Source: Mycobacterium paraterrae
GTDB taxonomy: Bacteria; Actinomycetota; Actinomycetes; Mycobacteriales; Mycobacteriaceae
DNA length: 64,000 bases
Reading direction: 5' to 3'
Assembly: GCF_022430545.2 (NCBI RefSeq)
Contig: NZ_CP092488.2
Coordinates: 5,394,001 to 5,458,000, forward strand
In this document: positions 51,019 to 57,920 of the stretch, piece after piece
Layout of the letters: each line of letters starts with the position of its first letter
Numbering within the stretch: the first letter of the stretch is position 1
Notes under the pieces: model-generated
The model's input: the letters and a program-made list of their open reading frames with translations, nothing else
Databases searched by the model: none
What the model was told of the DNA's origin: nothing
Translations under genes and position numbers: made by a program

Positions 51019-52161
51019 ATGAAGAAACTGCTCGCAGGATTATCGGCGCTGGTAACCGTCTGCGCCACAGGATGTTTCAGCGTCGGCACCGCCTCGGCCG
51101 ACGGCCCGGAAATCAGCGGACCGCCCTCCCCCGGAGCGCCTGGCGACCAAACCGCCTACGCCCTCGGCGGCGCGCACGTGCTGGGTGTCCCCTACGACAA
51201 CTACATCCGCATGGAGGGCGCGGAGTGGTTCCCGGGTCAGCAGCGTCAGATCGTCCGCTATCCGGCCGGCCAGGTCCAGGGTCACGTGCTGGCGCATCTG
51301 TTCCCCGGCCTGAAACCCGACATCGACAAGGTCGACCAGCAATTCCCGGGCGTTGGCCTGGACGGCCCGAGCGTCGGCCAATCGGTCGCCGAGGGTGTGG
51401 ACAACCTCGACCGCGCGATCCGGACCACCGGTCGCCCCGGCACGGCGATCGGCCTGTCCGAGGGCGGTTTCGTGGTCGACGGTGAGCAGTTGCGGCTGGC
51501 TTCGGCCCCCGACGCTCCGCCGCCCAACGCTTTGAACTTCGCCACCTTCGGCGACCCCATCGGACGCCATGCATGGGGCCAAAGCTTCCTGCGGGCCACC
51601 TACCCGGTTGGCGCCAACGTGCCGGCTTTGGACTTCGTCATGACTCCGGAATACGTGAGCCAGTACGATACCAACCGGTTCGTCGCTGCCTACGACTCGA
51701 TCGCGGACTTTCCGGACCGTCCGGACAACATGTTCGCGTTCGCCAACACGTTGATGGGTCTGGCTACCGGCCACACCGCGGTGGCGTTCACCAATGCCAG
51801 CATGGTGCCGCCGCAGAACATCAAGACCACCATCAACGCGCGGGGCGCCAAGGACACCACGATCATGGTTCCGCAGCAGCACCTTCCGCTGGTCATGCCG
51901 TTGAAGTACATCGGCATTCCCGAAGACACGCTGAACAAGCTCGACGCGATACTTATCCCGCGAGTCAATGCGGGATACATTAGGAACGACGATCCGGCGA
52001 CGGCGCCGGTTCAGGTGGACCCGGTGCACGGTTTCGATCCGGCAGTGGTCACCGCTCCGACGAACCAAGCGACATTCGGCGGCGGTGCGGATCCGTTATC
52101 CCAGGCGTTAAGCGGTGCCCTGTCGGTGCTTTCGCACGGCGCTAGCGAATCGGCAAACTGA
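51019..52161 (+). CDS. Secreted PE-PPE-domain acyltransferase (Chp2/PE type)
   Basis: A 380-residue exported serine enzyme. The signal peptide MKKLLAGLSALVTVCATGCF ends near SVGTASA; a Cys in ATGC could be a weak lipidation site. A PE-PPE alpha/beta-hydrolase domain follows. Its serine sits in GLSEGG (Ser147), with further family stretches LNFATFGDPIGRHAW and TLPLVMP-like text near 300 (QQHLPLVMPLKYIGIPE). In the diacyltrehalose pathway Chp2, and in the polyphleate pathway the PE protein, transfer acyl chains between acyltrehaloses outside the membrane. I chose ATG at 51019 because it opens a proper signal peptide. Position between mmpL10 and the FAAL supports this role. Confidence 0.85.
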   Translation: MKKLLAGLSALVTVCATGCFSVGTASADGPEISGPPSPGAPGDQTAYALGGAHVLGVPYDNYIRMEGAEWFPGQQRQIVRYPAGQVQGHVLAHLFPGLKPDIDKVDQQFPGVGLDGPSVGQSVAEGVDNLDRAIRTTGRPGTAIGLSEGGFVVDGEQLRLASAPDAPPPNALNFATFGDPIGRHAWGQSFLRATYPVGANVPALDFVMTPEYVSQYDTNRFVAAYDSIADFPDRPDNMFAFANTLMGLATGHTAVAFTNASMVPPQNIKTTINARGAKDTTIMVPQQHLPLVMPLKYIGIPEDTLNKLDAILIPRVNAGYIRNDDPATAPVQVDPVHGFDPAVVTAPTNQATFGGGADPLSQALSGALSVLSHGASESAN

Positions 52162-52208
52162 CCTCTGCTTGGCGAATCCTCAATTCGATACGAAGTGACG
52201 GACGACAT

Positions 52209-53945
52209 ATGTCTCAATCGACCATCCTCTCGATGCTTCACGGTCGGGCCAGCATGCGGCCCAACGACGCCGCCTTCACGTTCACCGATTACGAGAAGGA
52301 CTATGCGGGCGTCCGGGAGACTCTGACCTGGTCGCAGCTCTCCCGCCAGACGCTGAGCGTGGCGCGGGAGATCCGTGCGCACGGGACGGCCGGCGACCGG
52401 GCGGTCATTCTGGCGCCGCAGGGACTGGATTACATCCGCGCGTTTCTCGGGGCCATGCAGGCTGGGCTGATCGCCGTTCCGCTTCCGCTCCCGCATCGCG
52501 GCTCGAGCTACGACCGGGTCGGTGCGGTCTTCGCCGACACCTCACCTTCGGTTGTGCTCACGACGACGTCCGCGGCAGAGGACGTCGGGGACTACGTCGA
52601 CCAGTCACGAATGGACACCGCTCCGAAGATCGTCGCCATCGACTCGCTGAATCTGGACGCCGAGGGCGGATCGAGTTTTGCGGTCGGCGACGTTCCGGAC
52701 ATCGCCTACTTGCAGTACAGCTCGGGTTCAACGCGGACGCCGACCGGCGTGATGATGTCGCACCGCAATCTGACGGTGAATTTCGAGCAGCTGATGCGCA
52801 GTTTCTTCGCAGGCTCGAAGGTCCCGGCCGGCGCGGAAATCGTGTCGTGGCTGCCCTTCTACCACGACATGGGCCTTGTGCTGGGCGTGTGCGCACCGAT
52901 CCTGGGCGGATACCACGCCGAACTGTCGAGCCCGCTGGCCTTCCTCGAACGGCCGGCGCGCTGGGTGCAGGCGATGGCCAAGAGCGTCCACGCATGGTCG
53001 TCGGCGCCCAACTTCGCCTTCGATCTGGCCGCCCGCAAGACGACCGACGCCGACTTGGCCGGCATGGACCTGGGTGGCGTGCTGGGGATCATAAGTGGCG
53101 CCGAGCGAGTCGAACCGGCCACCTTGCAGCGCTTCGTCGACCGCTTCTCGCACTTCAACTTCACCGACACGATGATGCGTCCGTCCTACGGCTTGGCCGA
53201 GGCCACGGTGTTCGTCGCGACCGGCGTCTGGCATGAAGACCAGCCGATTAAGACCTTCGACGTCGGTGAGCTCGGTGTCGGTCAGGTCGAGCGGTGCGCG
53301 CCTGGCGAGGGCTCCGCGCTGGTCAGTTACCGCATTCCGCAGTCGCCGCAGTTGCGGATCGTCGACAGCGAGACGTACCGCGAATGCCCGAAGGACCAGA
53401 TCGGCGAGATTTGGGTGCACGGCGAGAACGTCGCCGAGGGCTACTGGAACAAATCACCGGAAGAGCAGTCCTGCTTCGGCGCGACGCTCAACGAGCCCTC
53501 ACCGGGGACCCCGGCTGGCCCGTGGTTGCGCACCGGCGACCTGGGCTTCATCCACGAAGGCGAGTTGTTCATCGTCGGCCGCATCAAGGATCTGCTGATC
53601 ATCCGTGGCCGCAACCACTACCCGGAGGACATCGAGGCGACGATCCAGCAGATCGCGCACGGACGCGTGGCCGCGATCTCGGTCCAGACGGACAGCAGTG
53701 AGCAGCTGGTGACGGTGATCGAGGTCAAGAAAAAGCGCGGCGAAGCCAGCGAGGATTTGGCGCACCGGCTGAGCGGAGTCCGCAGCGAGGTCACATCGGC
53801 TATCTCCAACGCGCACGGCGTGAACGTCAGCGACGTCGTTCTTGTCCCGGCTGGCTCGATCCCTACCACGACGAGCGGCAAAATTCGTCGGCAGGCCTGT
53901 GTCGAGTTGTATCGCCAGAGCGAATTCGCACGGTTGGACGCCTAG
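52209..53945 (+). CDS. fadD23: Long-chain fatty acyl-AMP ligase (FAAL, FadD23/FadD21-like)
   Basis: FAALs activate fatty acids as acyl-adenylates and load them on a PKS. The 578-residue protein has the AMP-binding motif YLQYSSGSTRTPTGVMMSHRN near residues 168-188, then SWLPFYHDMGLVLGVCAPI, RPSYGLAEATVFVA and WLRTGDLGF. The C-terminal part holds GRIKDLLIIRGRNHYPEDIE and PTTTSGKIRR. The group is FAAL rather than acyl-CoA ligase by overall sequence (PLPLPHRGSSYDRV near 90) and by PKS context. It probably provides the starter for the PKS at 35001. The symbol follows the polyphleate loci, where the FAAL is called fadD23. The upstream ribosome-binding site is weak. Confidence 0.87.
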   Translation: MSQSTILSMLHGRASMRPNDAAFTFTDYEKDYAGVRETLTWSQLSRQTLSVAREIRAHGTAGDRAVILAPQGLDYIRAFLGAMQAGLIAVPLPLPHRGSSYDRVGAVFADTSPSVVLTTTSAAEDVGDYVDQSRMDTAPKIVAIDSLNLDAEGGSSFAVGDVPDIAYLQYSSGSTRTPTGVMMSHRNLTVNFEQLMRSFFAGSKVPAGAEIVSWLPFYHDMGLVLGVCAPILGGYHAELSSPLAFLERPARWVQAMAKSVHAWSSAPNFAFDLAARKTTDADLAGMDLGGVLGIISGAERVEPATLQRFVDRFSHFNFTDTMMRPSYGLAEATVFVATGVWHEDQPIKTFDVGELGVGQVERCAPGEGSALVSYRIPQSPQLRIVDSETYRECPKDQIGEIWVHGENVAEGYWNKSPEEQSCFGATLNEPSPGTPAGPWLRTGDLGFIHEGELFIVGRIKDLLIIRGRNHYPEDIEATIQQIAHGRVAAISVQTDSSEQLVTVIEVKKKRGEASEDLAHRLSGVRSEVTSAISNAHGVNVSDVVLVPAGSIPTTTSGKIRRQACVELYRQSEFARLDA

Positions 53946-53978
53946 CCCGATCACGGGTCGCAGCACCAGAATCGGCTC

Positions 53979-54629
53979 ATGCTGGCAACTGTCCTGATAA
54001 TGGCGCTTGCCGTCAGTGTCGAGCCATTTCGTATTGGCATGACAGTCCTGATGCTGAATAGGCCCCGCCCCGCACGTCAGCTCTTTGCGTTTTTGTGTGG
54101 TGGTTTCGTCATGGGCACCACCGTCGGTTTGATTGTCCTTTTTGTATTTCGGCGAATTGTGACGGGGACCTCCGTTGTGACGGTGCCCAGGATGCAATTC
54201 CTGATCGGGCTCGTCGTGCTGGGCATCGCCGCGATCGTCGGCTTCGACCTCGTCTCGCGGCTGGGCTCGCGCCCCGCGAAGTTGGCCGCGCCGGCGACCC
54301 GGCTGCTGCGCGGTGATTCGCTGTCGGTCGCCGGAGTCGCGGGCCTCAGCATTGCGCTACCGTCGGTCGATTACCTGGCCGCGCTGGCGGTGATCCTGGC
54401 TTCCGGCGCCGCGGCGCTGACCCAGGTGGCCGTTCTGGTCGCTTTCAACGTGGTGGCCTTCGCGCTGGTGGAGATCCCACTGGTGGCCTACCTCGTGGCG
54501 CCCGGGCCGACCGCGAGGGCGGTAACAGCGCTGCACGAATGGATTCGGTCGCGGCGCCGCCGCGACGTCGCGATCACGCTAGCGGTGATCGGCTGCGCAT
54601 TTCTCGCCATCGGGGCGTCCGGCTTCTAA
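53979..54629 (+). CDS. Gap/Sap-like small integral membrane protein
   Basis: A 216-residue protein with about six membrane segments (for example VLIMALAVSVEPFRIGMTVLML, FLCGGFVMGTTVGLIVLFVF, FLIGLVVLGIAAIVGFDLV, YLAALAVILASGAAALTQVAVLVAFNVVAFALVEI and VAITLAVIGCAFLAIGA). It matches the Gap family, needed for export of glycopeptidolipids, and Sap, linked to sulfolipid export. A member closes the polyphleate locus in M. smegmatis. It follows the FAAL by 33 bases and meets the ParB-domain gene tail to tail. Mechanism is unknown in the family. Confidence 0.82.
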   Translation: MLATVLIMALAVSVEPFRIGMTVLMLNRPRPARQLFAFLCGGFVMGTTVGLIVLFVFRRIVTGTSVVTVPRMQFLIGLVVLGIAAIVGFDLVSRLGSRPAKLAAPATRLLRGDSLSVAGVAGLSIALPSVDYLAALAVILASGAAALTQVAVLVAFNVVAFALVEIPLVAYLVAPGPTARAVTALHEWIRSRRRRDVAITLAVIGCAFLAIGASGF

Positions 54630-54647
54630 AAGCGTTGGGCCATCGGC

Positions 54648-55745
54648 TCAATGCGCGTTGGCTTCGAATTTCTCCGCGATCCCCTGCCAGGCGCGGGCGT
54701 TTTTCCGGGCTATCTCGGCGAAGGTACCCGCGCAGTGCGCCGGTGCGGAGTCGGCGAATTCTTCACAGGCGCTGATCGCAACCACGACCGTGGACAGCAG
54801 CCGCAACAACGCCCGCCCACGCTCGGACGACCTGACTGAGGGGTCGTTCCTGAGTCGTTGCAGGAGGTCGCGACCGCGGCCCTCCGGGACGTTACGGGAG
54901 CCCTGGGATGGAGTCGCGAGCGGCGACGGCACCGGGGCGGTAGTCGCGCCGACGGCTGACGCGGCGACCTGACCGACCCGCTTGGCGAGGTTGTCCGGCA
55001 GCGGGCTTTCGCCCTTGCCGATCCGCTGGCGCACATCGCGCGCTGTCGTGACCGATACGCCGGCCTTACGCGCGATTTCGCGCAGGGACGCTCGCGGATT
55101 CATCGACAGGAATTCGGCGGCGCGGTGCCGGCCGTTGGCCGGACTGACCGGTCGGATTTTTCCGTCGCGCCCGAGCCTGGGGTTCAACTGGGAGATTTCC
55201 TCGGTTGTACAGCCGCGTAATTTTCCGACCGTTTTATTCGACACTCCCGCGATTAATCCAATAGACCGGTCTGACCAATGCGGGTAAGATTGCAGAACCC
55301 GTTGTGCGGCCGCTTTTCGCTCGGCGAGCGTGAGCGGAAGACCGTGTGTGACATTCAAATGCACGGCGAGTGCGAAAGCCTCTGCGTCATTACCCTCGAA
55401 GAGTCGGGCCGCAATTGTGCTGTGTCCCCGCAATTCGGTGGCGCGCAGTCGGTGCACCCCGTCTATCACCCGCATCGATCCGCGGTGAATCACGATCGGA
55501 GGCAGCGGCAGCGGCGACTGAGCCAGCACCTGGATGTGGCTTTCGTTGGCTTTGGTCTTTCGCGGCGTGTAGGAACTGCGGATTGCGGCGAGCGGAATGT
55601 CCTCCACCGGCAGCATGCTGCCGCGGTGGACCCACTCCTCCACCGCACACGCAGACAGTGGGTCTAGTTGGCCGTAGCCGGGAAACGAGGCGACGGTCAT
55701 GTCCGCCTCGCCGATGACCCGTGCACTGCTTTCGCGTAGTTGCAT
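54648..55745 (-). CDS. ParB N-domain transcriptional regulator (StrR-like)
   Basis: A 365-residue DNA-binding protein, not a chromosome-partition ParB. A ParB-like domain spans about residues 35-130, with PPIVIHRGSMRVIDGVHRLRATELRG carrying the GxHRxxA nucleotide-pocket motif. Helix-turn-helix stretches follow: LTLAERKAAAQRVL, SDRSIGLIAGVSNKTVGKLRG and RASLREIARKAGVSVTTARDVRQRI. The C-terminus is helical. ParB-type regulators of this shape control antibiotic clusters in streptomycetes. No parA partner is present. ATG at 55745 is used; ATG at 55700 has a better upstream GAGG. It lies beside the polyphleate locus and next to operator-like palindromes, so it may control either side (inference). 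Confidence 0.8.
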   Translation of the reverse strand: MQLRESSARVIGEADMTVASFPGYGQLDPLSACAVEEWVHRGSMLPVEDIPLAAIRSSYTPRKTKANESHIQVLAQSPLPLPPIVIHRGSMRVIDGVHRLRATELRGHSTIAARLFEGNDAEAFALAVHLNVTHGLPLTLAERKAAAQRVLQSYPHWSDRSIGLIAGVSNKTVGKLRGCTTEEISQLNPRLGRDGKIRPVSPANGRHRAAEFLSMNPRASLREIARKAGVSVTTARDVRQRIGKGESPLPDNLAKRVGQVAASAVGATTAPVPSPLATPSQGSRNVPEGRGRDLLQRLRNDPSVRSSERGRALLRLLSTVVVAISACEEFADSAPAHCAGTFAEIARKNARAWQGIAEKFEANAH

Positions 55746-56235
55746 CTTCGCCTCGAAGCCCTGGGTTATCGGCTCGGACGTCGTTCACCGCGAGTTTGCT
55801 GCGTGCCCATGCGACCGAACCCCTTTCGGCGGTTACAAAAAACTTACTCAGGCGTAGCTTACTCGAGAGTAAGAAAACGATCGTTCACTGTCAACGTGTG
55901 GGGCCAACTTCGGTACCGGCGGTCCGACCTAATTCGCCGGGGTTTACCGGCGACTCCATCGGTTGCGGCAGTGCATGTTTCGGCACACATTCAACGCTTG
56001 TTCAATGCGAAAATCCATGTCGTGGCCACTTTGACAGCTGTCGAATACTGGCCGCCGAGCCGCGAGGTACGTCGGAAACGGTGCTGCCGGAACGGGGATC
56101 GATCAACCGATTTCCGGCGGACGGCCGAGAATTTTCCGGAGCGGCAAAATTAACTCCGTCGAAGAGCTGACCCGCTCGGGGGCCGACAACCCGGGTGAAC
56201 ATAATGAGTTCAGTCACACCGGCAAAGGAGCCCTG
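55746..56235. promoter_or_regulatory. 490-base divergent intergenic region with operator-like palindromes
   Basis: No gene is supported here. Near the regulator side lie three copies of CTTACTC or its complement: a direct copy at 55843-55849, and the pair CTTACTC-GA-GAGTAAG at 55858-55873, a perfect 16-base palindrome. Only two bases further is AACGATCGTT (55876-55885), another perfect palindrome. Both have the shape of TetR-type operators. The stretch around them is AT-rich (TTACAAAAAACTTACTC). The remaining 350 bases toward 56236 hold nothing I can name; GGAG about 7 bases before 56236 is the next gene's ribosome-binding site. Confidence 0.65.
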
Positions 56236-57297
56236 ATGGTAGCGACACACCCGAGCCGACCCATTCGCGTGATCCAGTGGACGACGGGCAACATCGGGCG
56301 TCGGTCGTTGCACGCCATCATCGGCAGGCCGGACATGGAACTCGTCGGGGTCTATGCCCACGGTCAGGACAAGGTCGGGGTCGACGCGGCCGAGCTGTCC
56401 GGCTGGCCGAATCCGACCGGCGTCGCCGCCACCAACGACGTCGATGCCCTACTGGCTCTTCGACCCGACGCGTGCTGTTACAACCCGCTGTGGCCCAGCA
56501 TCGACGAGCTGGTCCGGCTGCTCGAGTCCGGCGTCAACGTGTGCACCAGCGCGGCCTGGATCACCGGCGGAAAGCAGACACCGGAGGACCGGCAACGCAT
56601 TCTCGACGCCTGCGAGCGGGGACAGTCGACGATCTTCGGCAGCGGCGCCCACCCAGGTATGACCAACCTGGTCGGGATGGCACTCAGCGGTTCGTGTGAA
56701 CGCGTCGACGAGATTCGCATCACCGAGTCGGTGGACTGCTCGACCTACGAGTCGGCGGAGACACAGACCGCCATGGGCTTTTCGCAAGATCCGGACACGC
56801 CCGGGTTGGCTGAGAGCGTGCGCCGCGAGAGCGAGGTCTTCGCCGAATCGGCTGCGATGATGGCCGACGCGATCGGCGCGACGCTGGACAAGATGACCTT
56901 CGACGTCACCTTCACCGCAGCCACCGGCGATTCCGACTTGGGCTTCATGAAGATTCCGGCCGGCACCGTCGGCAGCGTCTTCGGCTACCACCGCGGTTGG
57001 GTGGGCGACCGCAACGTGGTCAGCGTCGGATTCAACTGGACCATGGGCGATCACGTGACACCTCCCAAGCCGCTCGAACACGGCCATGTCATCCAGGTTT
57101 TCGGTGTGCCGAATATGCGCACGGTGGTTCACTGCCTGCCGCCGAAGGACTGGACCGAGCTGGGATTCATGGGTCTGGGCATGATCTACACCGCGATGCC
57201 GGTGACCAACGCGGTGCCGGCCGTGGTGGCGGCCGAGCCCGGAATTGTGACGCTCGCCGACCTGCCGCCGGTCACGGGGCGAGCCGCAGTGTCGTAA
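56236..57297 (+). CDS. Dihydrodipicolinate-reductase-like NAD(P)-binding oxidoreductase
   Basis: A 353-residue Rossmann-fold protein with N-terminus RVIQWTTGNIGRRSLHAII (nucleotide-binding TGNIGR), then ELVGVYAHGQDKVGVDAAEL. The DapB-like domain extends to AHPGMTNLVG near residues 138-147. The C-terminal part has GYHRGWVGDRNVVSVGFNWTMGD. This group is annotated as dihydrodipicolinate reductase in actinobacteria but is distinct from true DapB and nearer to amine or diaminopentanoate dehydrogenases; several mycobacterial copies exist with no known substrate. It stands alone between two long intergenic regions, so it may be under its own control, possibly by the palindromes upstream. Confidence 0.8.
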   Translation: MVATHPSRPIRVIQWTTGNIGRRSLHAIIGRPDMELVGVYAHGQDKVGVDAAELSGWPNPTGVAATNDVDALLALRPDACCYNPLWPSIDELVRLLESGVNVCTSAAWITGGKQTPEDRQRILDACERGQSTIFGSGAHPGMTNLVGMALSGSCERVDEIRITESVDCSTYESAETQTAMGFSQDPDTPGLAESVRRESEVFAESAAMMADAIGATLDKMTFDVTFTAATGDSDLGFMKIPAGTVGSVFGYHRGWVGDRNVVSVGFNWTMGDHVTPPKPLEHGHVIQVFGVPNMRTVVHCLPPKDWTELGFMGLGMIYTAMPVTNAVPAVVAAEPGIVTLADLPPVTGRAAVS

Positions 57298-57476
57298 TGC
57301 CAAGCCGCGCAAGGTGTTGTGGCCTGCGGCTGATTGCGTCGCCTCACGGCCGTCGTCGCGACGGCCCGTGCAGAACGCGTGCGTGCCCTATGCTCTAACA
57401 TCGTTAGCCGACCAAAGGTTCTCGACACCACATTGTGGTCCGGCTTCACCGATGCCGGGACGGAAGAGGAGACCGA
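57298..57476 (+). promoter_or_regulatory. mmpS-mmpL upstream region with inverted repeat
   Basis: The gap carries CTAAC-ATC-GTTAG at 57395-57407, about 70 bases before the mmpS start. It overlaps a possible -10 (TATGCT at about 57390-57395), a usual place for a repressor site. AGGAG lies 6 bases before the GTG. No regulator gene is adjacent. Confidence 0.5.
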
Positions 57477-57920
57477 GTGAGGACGTCATCAGTGGGCGGT
57501 CTGCTCAAACGGGGATGGATTCCGTTGGTTCTCGTCGTCGTGCTGTCGGTGTCAGGTCTCGCCGTGACGCGATTACACAAGGTATTCGCCTCCCAAGACC
57601 TCAACGCGAATTCAGGAGCCGGGATCAAGATCGTGCAGTTCAACCCCAAAGTCGTGAAGTACGAGATCTTCGGCAACCCCGGCGCAACCGCCAACATCAA
57701 CTATTGGGACGCCGACGCCAACACCCACCAGATCAACAACGCTCCCCTGCCGTGGGAGTACACGGTGTCGACCACGCTGCCCACGGTGAGCGCGAACATC
57801 ATGGCCCAAACCGACGGCGGTTACATCGGTTGCCGCATCACGGTCGACGGTGAACTACGCGAGCACCAGAGTTCGGACGGCCACAACGCACAGACGTTCT
57901 GCCTGGTGAAGTCCGCATGA
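57477..57920 (+). CDS. MmpS-family small membrane-anchored accessory protein
   Basis: A 147-residue MmpS protein with one membrane segment near the N-terminus (GWIPLVLVVVLSVSGLAVTRL) and an outside beta domain. Family landmarks are the VVKYEIFGNPGATANINYWDADANTHQI block near residues 58-85, ALPWEYTV-like PLPWEYTVSTTLP, and a Cys pair (GCRITVDGE, FCLVKSA) that can form the conserved disulfide. MmpS4/MmpS5 assist MmpL4/MmpL5 in export of siderophores and other compounds. GTG at 57477 has AGGAG 6 bases upstream. Its stop overlaps the mmpL start (ATGA). Confidence 0.92.
   Translation: MRTSSVGGLLKRGWIPLVLVVVLSVSGLAVTRLHKVFASQDLNANSGAGIKIVQFNPKVVKYEIFGNPGATANINYWDADANTHQINNAPLPWEYTVSTTLPTVSANIMAQTDGGYIGCRITVDGELREHQSSDGHNAQTFCLVKSA

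Noticed and set aside
54648..55745. Chromosome- or plasmid-partition ParB
   Set aside because: There is no parA beside it and no parS-like cluster seen. The C-terminal part differs from a partition ParB, and context is lipid biosynthesis.
55740..56153. 137-codon plus-strand frame in the gap before the oxidoreductase gene
   Set aside because: It is Arg/Ser-rich with no ribosome-binding site or domain, and it crosses the operator-like palindromes.
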